Positions 47,765 through 59,085 of a DNA stretch of 64,000 bases are shown here, piece by piece; position 1 is the first letter of the stretch; the number at the start of each line of letters is the position of its first letter. The stretch covers positions 51,773,033-51,837,032 of the forward strand of contig CM066987.1 of assembly GCA_033977485.1 (NCBI GenBank). The letters run 5' to 3'. Below the pieces are notes generated by a model. The model had not been told where the DNA came from and made no database searches. It saw only the letters and a program-made list of their open reading frames with translations. The stretch is from Hydrangea macrophylla. Taxonomy: Eukaryota > Streptophyta > Magnoliopsida > Cornales > Hydrangeaceae. A program made the translations under genes and the position numbers.

Positions 47765-49179
47765 TCTCTCTCTGTTTTGTCTATATAGAAAGTTATAAAA
47801 GACTTTGTATTCCATTTTCCCGGAAAAGAGGAACACTTTCTTGGCCTGTAGCAGTAGTAAAGGCTGTTTCTTGAACCAAAATTGTCTTCTTTTCCCGGAA
47901 AATGACACTTTCATTGCTGGTGGCAGTGAAAATATTGAAGTTTCTTGAACCCGAAAAAAAATTGTGAAAAAATTCTCTGTTTTTTTCAGACCCATAATCT
48001 TTAGGCTCACATTGGTATTTTTCGGTTTTTGGAAGAGAAAAAAGCAAGAATAAATTTAATTTAAATATTCTTTTTTTTTTCTAGTGTTTTCTTTAAAAAA
48101 AAAATTTATAAAAATTCAAATTGTAATAGAAGATAAAGAAAAGGGAAAGGGTAGTAACTCTCTCAACCTTATAAATTGTAGTAGTTTCTTTTTCATCCTA
48201 ATTTCTTTTCTTTTCAATTTCCCTCACTGTTTTTCCCGTAATCCAAACAAAACCCAAAAATAAAATGTTTCTTTGTCCTGAATAAACTTACAAATCAAAC
48301 ACAAGAAATTAAGTGGGTCCCAAAATTAGTGGAGCCCACATTGTTGTATTTGACAGTTAATATGGTTTTTTTTCAGGTCAACTGTCACTAGACAAGTATG
48401 GTCTATGGAGGGAAGAGCATAAAACCAGAGCAGCAAAGTTAGAGAAACAGCTCAAGGCTAAGTGGGCCCTTGAGGAGCATATAGACGAACAGCTGACCCA
48501 TTTCCATGCCCATTACAATCGGGCCTCGGGCCCGACCAGGCTCAAGGACGTGGCCCAACTGCTCATGCCCAAGTGGGCTCCGGCCCACGAGATGGCCGCC
48601 CTTGCCTGGCTCGGGGATTGGCGACCCTCTTCCATATTGTACCTCCTCCGTTCACTGGCCCGCTCCTCGTCCTCGTTATCACTATCTTCGTCAGGCCCGG
48701 TTGGGGTTGAGCGGGCCTTGTCGGAGCTAATCCACGAGATCCGAATAGAAGAGGCGGTTCTGGACGAGGAAATGGCCGAGATCCAAGCCACGTGTATCCT
48801 CCACCTCCCGTTTGGCCCGAAGAGCAAAAGGCCCAATGGACCGGGCCTGGGTTGTGTCCAGTCCGAGTTCAGAAAGATCCACCGGGTCATCACTAAGGCC
48901 CAAAACCTCAGGTCCATTTACAGTCCTATGTACAACTGTAAAATTAACTGCAATAACTACCATCTGTGACATTTATTAACAGTTTTGATTTCAAAATTTG
49001 GTATACATAGGTTCAAGGCATTGGAGATGGTGGTGAAGAAGGTGCTGAGCCAAACCGATGCGGCGGAGCTTTTGGTCGCGTTCACCGGAATTCAGGACTC
49101 TATCCACCGGTTTGCGGCGCAGCAGAAGTTGCGAAAGGGACCAGTTTGTGTGCCTGTCAAGGCCTTGGGGACTAGCTGA
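47355..49179 (+). CDS. DOG1-domain protein, INAPERTURATE POLLEN1-like
   Basis: Four exons: 47355-47383, 47562-47710, 48377-48911, 49011-49179. All introns are GT...AG and phases agree, giving 882 nt (293 aa). The N-terminus is acidic (about 12-45). From about residue 65 there is a DOG1/TGA-type domain: RLKDVAQLLMPKWAP (114-128), WLGDWRPSS (137-145), a serine-rich loop, IHEIRIEEAVLDEEMAEIQA, CVQSEFRKIHRVI and, in exon 4, VVKKVLSQTDAAELLVAF. There is no bZIP, so it is not a TGA factor. The layout and length best fit INAPERTURATE POLLEN1-like proteins, which act in pollen aperture formation in Arabidopsis; DOG1-like is the alternative. Exon 3 is much more GC-rich than the surroundings. It is the only intact host gene seen. 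Confidence 0.85.
47727..47775. repeat. CT microsatellite in intron 2
   Basis: A CT run with two breaks just after the exon 2 donor. Confidence 0.85.
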
Positions 49180-49227
49180 GAATAAAAAGGAATGTGAATG
49201 AGTCAACTCCAAATTCTGCAAGTGTGT

Positions 49228-49367
49228 ATAATTTTGTGAGGCTAATAATTGTTGAAATATATACTAATATGTTGAGAGCGTCTTTGTTTTCTTGAATTGG
49301 TGTGAGATAATTTTGTGAGGCTAATAATAGTTGAGAGGGTCTTTGTTTTCTGGAATGGTATGAGATA
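49228..49367. repeat. imperfect tandem duplication downstream of the DOG1-domain gene
   Basis: ATAATTTTGTGAGGCTAATA and GTCTTTGTTTTCTTGAAT-type segments occur twice, with the first copy longer by about 20 bases. It lies in the probable 3' UTR or just beyond. Confidence 0.75.
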
Positions 49368-50183
49368 AAGGGACACCCTTTTTTTGTGGATAACAGTGTT
49401 GTATGTTCATTTACTGTGATTTGAAGTAACACCAGATAGAGTAATGCTTGTACCCATCACAATTAACTCTGTCACATAGGTGTCACATGGGATGCCACAT
49501 CCTTTTATGAGTATCTCTTTGTGACTCTAACATTACTCAACAGCAGATATATAGAGTTTAATTGTTGTGCCACATAAATCTGTGATTGTGTGAATCAGTA
49601 AATAGAAGGTGGGGCATACTGTACCATTTTTCCTTGGAGTAATTTAGGATTGAGAAGTTAATTAGAGACCTTATCTAGAGAGACGGGAAAGACATGGTGA
49701 ATATAATTCATCCTATTAAGCTTGTTTGGTACGAGGGAAAAGAGGAGGAAGAAGTTGGGATAGAATCACTTATCTGGTCGAGGGCGGATTTAACAAGGGT
49801 CAAAGAGCCCCCTAGATTTTCAAAAAAAAAAATTACATTTACCTGAGAAAAAAAGTTGTTACACTAATGCCCTCCCAAAAATATCTAGAAAACTCATGTT
49901 TTGTTAATATTTGAGTTCCGGAAAATTCCACAAAACCACCAAGTTCTTTGGGTTGTATAATACATTCAATTTGTTGGTCTAATTTTATAGTAACAAGGTG
50001 TCATTTTATTGTACATTTTATTGTCAATTAGTAGTAACTTTTCCAATGTGCCATATGGTAATAACAATTAATGTATCACTGGTAATAATTTTTAGATATC
50101 ATTTGCTAGTAACAAATGTATATTGGATAGTATCAAAGTCCAAAGTGTTGCAACTTTTGATGTGTAATATATCATACAACTAA
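49368..50183. other. intergenic, nothing recognised
   Basis: AT-rich, no domain-bearing frame and no clear terminal repeats. Confidence 0.6.
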
Positions 50184-50467
50184 GGCTTAGTTTGGCCCCT
50201 AAGTGGCTTTTTAAAAGTAGCTTATGAAATTATCATTAAGTTGTTTATTAATTTTGTACAAGTGACACATTACTCTTCAAAAAAACATCATGAAACCAAA
50301 AGGCAACCTTGAGCTTTTAAAAGCTCTATTCTAGAGCTTTTAAAAGCTCTCCCCAAAAAAGTCCTAAGTTCAATTTTTGCAAAGCTCATAAACTAATTAT
50401 CAAATGAATTAGCATGAAAATGTGCCTTAAAAAAGGAGAAACACCAAAATGGGGGCCAAACTAAGCC
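50184..50467. mobile_element. Tourist-like (PIF/Harbinger) MITE
   Basis: 284 bp. The ends GGCTTAGTTTGGCCCC and inverted GGCTTAGTTTGGCCCC are identical over 16 bases, flanked by TAA (50181-50183, 50468-50470). Non-coding; the inside contains an AGAGCTTTTAAAAGCTCT palindrome. Confidence 0.9.
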
Positions 50468-50470
50468 TAA

Positions 50471-52727
50471 ATGAGTTGGTTGCATTAGGGGACAATTTTT
50501 TGAGTTTTTATGTTAATTATTGCATCTAGGGCGCTGCCCCGAGCCTCCGTAAACGCGATCACCCCTAAATACAACTTTCAAATTTTGCCCCTACCAAATC
50601 CTCCTGCTTTAATTTCTAGCATCGGGGTGGACACCTTTTTCCTCTGTGCTCACAATTTTTTACGTTTGCAGTAGAGAAGAGGAAAATTTCACACGAAGGC
50701 TGCTCAGGGGTTGTTTTTGAGTAGTGTGACCACCATTCACAATGTAGTAATCTTAATGTTGCACCAACTTACACTGTATGACATGAACGCCATAATGATA
50801 AATGTGGGCCTCTTTTTCCTTTTGTCCTTGTTTATCAATCCACCACTACAACCAAACACAAGTAGAGAATACCTCTTTTCTCCTTTTTTTTTTTTTTTTT
50901 TTCTTCCACTTTTTCTTCCCTTCATGCCAAGTCAAGTTGTGAACAGTTTGCTAAACTTAACATGGATCTAATAAACTCCAATCATGTTTGAGTACCCTTT
51001 GTTTTCCTTAATCAAATCTCAGACATATCCATGTTTAACCTCACTCACTCTTTTTTCATTAAGTTTTTTTTTTTTTTTTTTTTTGAAGGGATATGAGAGC
51101 TGAACCTCTACTATCTTACTCGGATGGAAAATGCTGATGTCAAAGCAGAAAGTGTCGCTAAAAATTTTAGCGCCAAAAAACAACTATCGCAAAAACTACA
51201 ATTTCTGCTTTGGCATTAGTAATTTCTGCTATGGCATTAGAATTCGCCTACTCGGATATCAAATTTGGCAGTAGTAAAAAAAAAAATCCTTAAGTTACTG
51301 TCTTCTCACTACTAGAGTAGCATCATGGTTCGAAACTAGAAACTCTATAGGCAAATTTGCTTACATCTAGCCCTTATCAAGTAGTTGTGAAAGGATCTAT
51401 TTATATATGTTTGTGGGTGCATTTTTATGTCTTAGAAGGATTACAGTTTTACTCCGTGAATTTTTCTATCCATTTTGAGAGTTGAGAAGTTTAATGCATG
51501 TTCCCTTTGTAATCCGCCCTTCTATTTAGACTTTTAGTATTTTACAATAACGGTTGATTGTTAATTATAATTTGTAATGAACCCACTAATGATAAAATTA
51601 TTTGGATTTGACTAAATTAGTAAGTGAGAAGAAAGGTGCTTAGCATGTGTTGGATTACAAGTGACCCATATATCGTATATAAACATTTTTTTTTGCCTAT
51701 TTAATTTTGAATCAACTAGATTAATTTTATTTTGAGCTTAGCTAATTTTTGTAGGGAACCATGAAAATTTAAAATATTATATACGTACGGAAAAATGGAA
51801 TTTTCAAAATTTTGGAAGTTTCAAAATATTGTATAAACAAATCTAAAATATTATATTATACTCATATAAGTGTGACAATCACAGGAATTGACAAACAATT
51901 TCTCTAAACCACTTCTGTTATTATATCACCTCTAGTTTCCCAGAAAAGGTACATAGCATTTAGAACCGAATTGATAGGATGCTCCTAACCACCATAGCCT
52001 CTCGTGCTTCTATAATCACATCAAATTTCCAATAAGATTGGGAAATTAAAGGCCAATCTTGTGGGGGCCATATTTGACATGATTAGTTCTAATAAATCCA
52101 CATTTGGTATGAAATTACCACATGGAATGGCTTTTTATGTTCCTCAACATTTAATTAAGCCCACTTGCTATCACATGATCAAAGATCTCAACTATATTGA
52201 TTGCATAGATATGTCTTCCCATTGTCTGTGAAATGAGAGAAGAGACATAAATATGAGAAATGTCTGAAACGTGGTAGAGAAGATTTAGAAATCTTTTGGA
52301 TAATAAACATACACACACACGCTTGCAAATATGTACAAATTTCATATTACCTAAGGGCTCGTTTGGAATGGCTATGGCTTTGGTGTTTCGACATAAGCAT
52401 ATGCCTAAATAGGGCAGTGGACACTATGAAATTATAAATTAATAAAATAAAATTAAAAAGTTGTTAAAATCCAAAGAAAAATTCTAAATACACTCACATT
52501 TTTTCTCTTTACACCGTGTACAATGGATACTGCTGAATGTACACCTACTCAATGCAGCATGTAAGTGTAGAGAGAAAAGTGGTGGGTGAACTTTAGAATT
52601 TCTCTTTAGATTTCCCAAATCCAAAATCTTCTTGGGCCGAAACACTCTAAACAGACTCCAACCAAAACATACGTATTTTTGGGATTTTAAAATACTTCTA
52701 AATTTTATCCAAACAGACTTGTGCATG
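50471..52727. other. intergenic with T-rich tracts and a short hairpin
   Basis: No gene. T runs at about 50885 and 51066. At 51131-51240 a segment (GATGTCAAAGCAGAAAG) pairs with TTTCTGCTTTGGCATTAG, which itself occurs twice in tandem (about 51203 and 51224), and there is a CGCTAAAAATTTTAGCG palindrome. A Harbinger-like end (TAAGGGCTCGTTTGG) occurs at about 52352 without a visible partner. Confidence 0.55.
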
Positions 52728-53133
52728 TAGAGGTGTTAATCAGGCCGGGATCGGTCAAAGCGGGTCCAATCGGGCTTTTGGACCAGGTCGCGCCAGGCTT
52801 GGGAGGGGAGGGGGGTGTCCGCCCCAGACCGGTGGCCCAGGTCTACTAGGGCTGTGTTTCGGGCTAGGGACCGGGCTTAAGCTTTTTAATCATTTTTAAT
52901 GTAAAAAAACACTAGTTTTTGCAAGATTAGGATCTGGCCTTGGGCCGGGCCTGGCTTTGGGTTTGCTACCGGGCCGGGCCGGGCCGTGGACACCAAAGGG
53001 TTGTCTGCCCCGAACCGGTGCCAACGGACAGGGCCTAGCGGTTCGGGCCTCGACTCTAGCCTGGCCGGGCTTTTGGCCCGAAATAAGTGTGTCAGGCTCG
53101 GGCCGGACCAACCCGACCCAATTGACACCTCTA
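52728..53133. mobile_element. hAT-like MITE, GC-rich
   Basis: 406 bp. The ends TAGAGGTGTTAAT and inverted TAGAGGTGTCAAT are flanked by TGTGCATG and TATGCATG (7 of 8 bases). The inside is rich in GGGCCGGGC and GCCCGA motifs, unlike its AT-rich surroundings. Confidence 0.88.
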
Positions 53134-53326
53134 TATGCATGCGGTTCAAATCACACAAACAAATTTGAGACCCAAACATATATTTGAGAAGTGATTCCAA
53201 ATCGGACCTAGATTACCTCGTTATGAGATTTTATGATAGCAATATGAATAAATTGTCACAATTTGGACATATTTTGAGTCAATAAAATGTTGACGGCTTC
53301 TCTTTTCTACAACTTCTAATGCAGTG

Positions 53327-53352
53327 GTTTTTTTTTTTTTTTTTGGCTAAGA
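53327..53352 (-). mobile_element. minute retroposed tail, insertion 1
   Basis: A poly-T run then GGCTAAGA lies between two copies of TTCTAATGCAGTG (53314-53326 and 53353-53365). On the minus strand this is TCTTAGCC plus poly-A, like the last bases and tail of a SINE. Confidence 0.65.
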
Positions 53353-53493
53353 TTCTAATGCAGTGTTTGCTTGTAAGATTTTACGTACATTGTAAACAAC
53401 TATGAAATGTGTAACTTTCCACAACCTTATTTTAAACCTTATCTAGTGATTTATGAAATATAAAGTTGGACTGTTGGAGAACTAGTGCTATGT

Positions 53494-53522
53494 TCTATCA
53501 AAAATAAAAAAAAATAAAAAAA
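53494..53522 (+). mobile_element. minute retroposed tail, insertion 2
   Basis: TCTATC followed by A-rich sequence lies between two perfect copies of GAACTAGTGCTATGT (53479-53493 and 53523-53537). It resembles the TCTAGC-plus-A-tail end of the array SINE. Confidence 0.75.
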
Positions 53523-53537
53523 GAACTAGTGCTATGT

Positions 53538-54221
53538 CTTTCAAATTTTAAATTTTAAATTCTTTCCAAATATATGTGGTAGAGGACCACCTTCAATAAA
53601 TATAGTACGATTTCAAGTTTTTTACATCTTTCAATTAAAATTCAGTAAACCTATTGTCACGTATATTTTGGAAGCATTTAAGATTCAAAATTTGAGTAGC
53701 ATAGCATTACTCATAATGTTATTCAGTTGGATTATTAGTATTGGGTGTCACAAACCCATTAGATTCCAAATTTTCTAGCCAAGTTGTATACTTGTGAGGC
53801 ATAACACTTATTTAATGACATTATGGTTCTCAAATTTAAGTTATCTTTAATGCTATTGAAGAGGTACCACATGCAATAATCTGTGGTACTATGACCACTA
53901 TCGCAGCATAAGGAGCATAATGAGAAACCACAGCATTACTCTTCTTGTTTACTATGGATTTTCAACGGTCATATTCTTATGTTGCGTATTAAGCCTATAT
54001 TTAGAGGCGTAGTGAGTATAATTCGTCTTACGTCCTTCATTGCATAGGTCAAGTATTCGACTCACCCCTACCCCTTGCAATAAATAATATTTAGAAAGAA
54101 AAAATAATAATATAAATAAATAAATAAATAAAGCTATATAAACCCCATCGACAATATAACATACAACACAATATGACTCTGCAAGTCCATGATATGGCAT
54201 GAATCCTTTAATGTTGTGTGT
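53538..54221. other. intergenic, nothing recognised
   Basis: AT-rich; a TAAA microsatellite near 54115-54132. No gene supported. Confidence 0.6.
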
Positions 54222-54310
54222 TTTTTTTATATTATTACAAACGGGCTGGCGGAGGGGATACGAACCTGCACTAAAGTCGTGACGCAAGTTGGTATCGGCC
54301 AATTCAGATA
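54222..54310 (-). mobile_element. SINE-like fragment
   Basis: On the minus strand it has a B-box-like GGTTCGTATCC followed by CGCCAGCCCGTTTGTAATAATAT and an A-rich end. An A-box candidate (TGGCCGATACCAA) is weak. No target duplication established. Confidence 0.35.
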
Positions 54311-55196
54311 AGACCTAAGTCCTACAATTATATTATATTGAGTTAATACGCTATAGTCTTTCTCAATCTACACAGTTGAGAAAACTCATAAAAGTGATGG
54401 ATCAACAATAATGGTCATTTAGGAAAGGAGTTCACATACCAAATTTTGAGGTTGGGAAAATCCACAACTACTGTCATATGTATTGAAAACCAAAGTTGGG
54501 AAATAAATTTGAGAATCATAACACTACTCCTAAAAGAAAATCCAACTCTAGGTAAAGTGTACAAACACATACCACGACAGCTGGTCCATGTACCATATCC
54601 AAAACAGCATGGAAAAGTTTTTCAATCATATTTTCTCTTTTTTTTTTACCACTAGGTAAAGTGTGTTTTTTTTTAAGCTAAATATGAGGACAATGTTGAG
54701 TCTTAAAAGTTTGGATAAAATATATTTTACACCCTTAAACTATACATAATTTATAGTTTGGTCCTTTATATTATTTTCTAATTGTAACTATTTAGCCCAC
54801 AAACTTTTAAGTCAGTTGTAATGTCAATTGAGCTTCAATTTGAAAATGTTTTTGAAACTTGCCGCGTGACACTATCAATCTGTCATGTAATGTATTTCTG
54901 TTACCTTTGAAAAATGTAGCTAACAAAAAATTGACATTACAACGGATCTATAAAGTTGACGGACTGAATAAAAAACGGAGTATCAAACTTGCGAACTAGT
55001 GTTTGGAGTTGGAAATTCTTTCCTCTTCTTGGATATGACTTGGGTTTTGGTAGAGAGAGAGAATAAGAAGAAGAAGAAGAGGAAGTAGAAAAAAAAAAAA
55101 AGAAAAATTATCATTCCTTTTTTCTGGCCTAGAATTGAATAAACGTGATCTACCCAAGTTGCACCACTTGCTTTAATTAGAAGTTAAACTCAAGCC
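54311..55196. other. intergenic, nothing recognised
   Basis: AT-rich. CTAGGTAAAGTGT occurs at about 54549 and 54654. No gene supported. Confidence 0.55.
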
Positions 55197-55214
55197 CTGA
55201 GCCCAAAAAAAAAA
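55197..55214 (+). mobile_element. minute retroposed tail, insertion 3
   Basis: CTGAGCCC plus ten A and a T lies between two perfect 19-base copies of TAGAAGTTAAACTCAAGCC (55178-55196 and 55215-55233). Confidence 0.75.
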
Positions 55215-55629
55215 TAGAAGTTAAACTCAAGCCAATTATTGTGGGTCCACCCCCACATAAAGGGAATAACAAGATTAGATCAAAAGGTTGTGAAGAAAAA
55301 GGATCATAATTCATAAGTGATGATAACATTAGCATTGACTTACTGGTAAAAGGCGAAATCTAGGGTCATCTAATTCTTAATTATCTACTTGCTAATCAAT
55401 AATTATAGATTTTCATTAATTATTAAAAAAAAATTGAGTTTATTTGACAAACAACTTTTAATTTTTTTATTACAGACGAAGAAAAGAGGTTACTTTAAAA
55501 ACAGCAAATTAGAACTTTTCACAAAATTTCCAATAAAATTATCATTTTATAAAAATTCTAATTCTTACAGCTGTGGGCGAACCCAAAAAGGACTTCTCGG
55601 TGCAGTTACCCCTAAGGTTTTGAAAAACA

Positions 55630-55790
55630 ACAATGTTAGAGTAACAAACACTTTTTACAAACACTTACAAACATATTCTATCTCTATCATGGGTGGCACT
55701 GTGGGGTACGGACTCACAATGCCACCCCGGAGAGAGATAGAATGTATTTATAAAAAGTGTTTGTCACCCAAATATTACTCTTTGAAAAAT
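55630..55790. repeat. long inverted repeat (foldback/hairpin)
   Basis: The left arm (GTAACAAACACTTTTTA, ATTCTATCTCTATCATGGGTGGCA) pairs with the right arm (TGCCACCCCGGAGAGAGATAGAAT, TATAAAAAGTGTTTGTCAC) around a short centre CTGTGGGGTACGGACTCACAA. The left arm has about 12 extra bases (ACAAACACTTAC). Weaker pairing extends outward. No target duplication found. Confidence 0.8.
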
Positions 55791-57045
55791 TCTACCACAC
55801 TATTGCACTATCGCATAACTCGATCACCTTAAGCCCCAACCCTTTTTATTATCATTTTGCACCATTTAACCTGATCACTTGAATCTGCCCATTCTTACAG
55901 TCATACCAGTGCTCAAAGCTTTTTCAAAATCTCAAATAAGAATTTCATTTTAAAATAAATCTCTTATTACCACGGTTACCCCAAACGAACTCTAAAATGT
56001 AAAACTTTGATGGTTGAGATTTTGTAAAATGGTATGCAATTAAGTGCTCATTTGTCATAGTTTTTGCTTCTTACAATTCAATCTCCAATAAATCGCTTTC
56101 CATCATACAATCTCCAATAAATCGCTTTCGATCATAAGTTGTCCAAGGTGTTTCTTTGCCCATTAAAAATTTCTTCTCGTTACTCAAATTTGTTGCGATT
56201 GAATTGCACAATCTTATTTTTCAAACAGTTTTATTTTAAACTTAAAAGTTTTATGATCATTTGGGAACGCCAAAAATGGTTCCCAAACACCCTCTAGTTA
56301 GTATCTTCCAAGCACAGGCAGAAAATCCCATAAGATAGGGATGTAGAAAAAGCCTAGAGATGATGAGTTTGAGGGTCCCATTCAAGACTTAATAATCATG
56401 TGATCATGCTGAACAGCACACACGCATGCATATGAACAGTGATACTGTACGTGCTTTTTGTGGGCCCTTCAAACTTGAGGCGGATAAGTCTTTTAAGTGT
56501 TTCTCTACTTGTATTGACAACAACTTTCGAGTCATTTAACCAAATTCTCTGTAGTCCAGTTGAAGGCAGATTAAGATAGTGGGTGTTTTATCTTTTGGGT
56601 TTTGGGTACGTGATTTTACATGGCAATCACAACGGATTTGGTTAGGGTTTTTGGTCTCCCTAAAAGAGGTCAAGGATTTGAAATTTTTCAGAAATTATGT
56701 AAGCTAGTTGGAGGAATGGATCTCAAGATAGACAATATCCAACTTGATGTGGGTTGAGATCCTACTGCTAGCTTACCTCCCTAATTTACCTGGTGCGTGT
56801 GTTGTGGAGTCGGTGCACGTGCCCAAGGTTTGCCCCCTTCTACTCCAATATAAATGATAATAGGTACTGATCCCGAAGTCGCGAATAACAGGCAAGAGGA
56901 TTTGTCTTCGTACTTGAGGAATTAAAAAAAAAATAGATCTTTTAGTGCAACTCCAATGACAGTATCCATTTAGAGTATCCAACATACCTTTTGGGAACAT
57001 TGATTGAATTGTGTTTTTATTACCTACATGGGTTATTACAAACGC
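55791..57045. other. intergenic, nothing recognised
   Basis: AT-rich. AATCTCCAATAAATCGCTTTC occurs twice in tandem near 56078-56129. No gene supported. Confidence 0.6.
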
Positions 57046-57249
57046 TAGGGCTGCTCAAAATCTACCTGTTCACCCGACTCATCCAACCACCCGACTTATC
57101 TGTAGTCTCATTTTTTATATTTAAACAATGTGGATGGAGTCACGGGTCTTGGCGGTGGAAACCCGATAGTTTTGGATAGAGTCACGGGTCTAGGGGGGTG
57201 GAATTCCGATTCATCCGACCCGACTCGAAACACACTTAATTTTTTTAAA

Positions 57250-57281
<32 letters not shown>

Positions 57282-57732
57282 ATATGCTTATATCAGTATA
57301 TGCATTATGTATTATATGGTCTTTAAAATATATATATATATATATGTAATATGTTTATATCAGTATCTGCATTATGTATTATATAGTCTTTAAAATATCA
57401 TATGCTTATATTAATAAAATATATATGTCACTAGTGGAGATATAAAAACATTAAAATCATCAAACAAACACATAATTATATTTTTATTTTTTGTTTGGTC
57501 AAAGCTTTAGTTAGCACATGACTATGTAGAAAAAGTCATTCAAAGCCAAAAATAAATAAATAAAATATAAAATGTAGACAAAGTCATGTGTAAAACAAAT
57601 ATTTGATTGACCTGACTCACCCGACCACCCGATGAGTCGGGTGTACCCGACAAAATAAGTGGATGACGGGTGACAGGAGAGCAAACCCAAACCCAAACCC
57701 GACTCATGCACGACTCGTGATCAGCACCCCTA
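57046..57732. mobile_element. hAT-like non-autonomous element
   Basis: 687 bp. The ends TAGGGCTGCTCA and inverted TAGGGGTGCTGA are flanked by ACAAACGC and ACAAATAC (6 of 8). Both subterminal parts carry CACCCGAC/CCCGACTC motifs in opposite orientation. The centre has AT microsatellites and a duplicated segment of about 85 bp (AATATG.TTATATCAGTAT...GTCTTTAAAAT). Confidence 0.8.
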
Positions 57733-59085
57733 ACAAATACCATAGTATTCAAAATGAGTGTCGGTTTTAATATTTAATATATTTTAATATACTCCAATTA
57801 TTAGGACCACTATCCTACCCTAATGACAAAAGTTCATCACTCTCGCTTAAGTGGTGAGTGTTCAAATCCTCACCCTCCTATATATAAAAATAATAATAAT
57901 AATAATATACTCCAATCAGTGTACTCAAATAATTATTTTAATGGCAAATCAAGAGGTACAATATTCTTGAAAATTTTGGGTCCCCTCATTGTCTCTCCAT
58001 AAGACTATAAATTTGAGTTCCCAATCCATAAGGCTTAAAATTGATTTTCTTTTGTGCCCCCATGGGAGTGCAATATTTGGAATGGGATGGGAGGAGACAT
58101 TTTTGGTATCTTTTAGTTTTGAGTCCCCTAATGCTTCATCAGTTGGAGTTGCTAACAGGGCCTGTTTGGGAACCGTGTTTGAGCAATTGCTATGGCAATT
58201 ATTGTTTCATTGACTATTTTGAAAATCTAAAGTTTGCAGCGCATGGAGCATATCTCGATGACAATAGCAGACATTCTGCTATGGTCTCAATGGGCATTAG
58301 TAATTATGAAGCACCAAAAATTATTATAAAATCGCTTGTTAAACTCTGTTTTTTCTTTTTCTTTTTTATGTGTTTTGTTAACATGTGTTCTTAGGGTAGA
58401 CATTAAGTTTATAAAAGTGAAAATAAACAAAGGGTACAGTGTGGGTTTCAGTGTCTGGTGTGAGGTTCAGTATTTGTCTCCCTTATATATTTTCACTTTT
58501 AAAACCTTGACATATATACTCTAAAGACACAAGTTAACAAAACCCTTCTTTTATCTTCTAATTCACAGAAATTGTGAGTGCGGAGAAGAAAAAGTCATTG
58601 AATTGCAAAACACAAGAAGTTATTGTCAAATTGGCCCATCATTACTATGGCCTGTAATCCCACCAAATTAGCTTCGATTGGGTTGCGAATTTAGGAAAAC
58701 AAAATGAAAGAAAAATAAGAAGAAAATTTATTTCGCCTAATGTTTTCTTCAGATTTAATTAGCATGAGAACTTGACATTTTCAAAATATAGTAGCAATGC
58801 AAGAAAATAAAAAAGGAAAGAGACTTGCCATAATTTTTAATTCTTGTGTAGCTCTATTTTCTTTTTATTCCTATTTTATCATTGTTTTCCTTATACTATA
58901 TTTGAATGTAAGCTAGGGAAAGGAAAAGAAAATAACGAAGAAATTTTTTTTGGGAAATTTTGTGATAAACCCCTTAAAATTAGTGTATAGTTTGTAAAAC
59001 CCAATAAAAGTTATTTTTTAATATAAACTCAAAGTGTTGATTTGATTTAAAGCTAAATCCCTTCTTTTTAATTTTTTTTGTTTTT
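57733..59085. other. intergenic, nothing recognised
   Basis: No gene supported. A B-box-like GTGTTCAAATCC near 57849 is not enough for a SINE call. Confidence 0.55.

Noticed and set aside
52352..52727. Second Harbinger-like element starting TAAGGGCTCGTTTGG
   Set aside because: No inverted partner end with a TAA duplication could be found before the hAT-like MITE at 52728.
55389..55832. 147-codon plus-strand ORF
   Set aside because: It runs through the inverted repeat at 55.6-55.8 kb, is Lys/Asn/Phe-rich from AT bias and shows no domain.
57840..57905. SINE at TCGCTTAAGTGG/GTGTTCAAATCC
   Set aside because: The A-box-like and B-box-like strings are only a few bases apart, too close for a pol III promoter, and no flanking duplication is seen.
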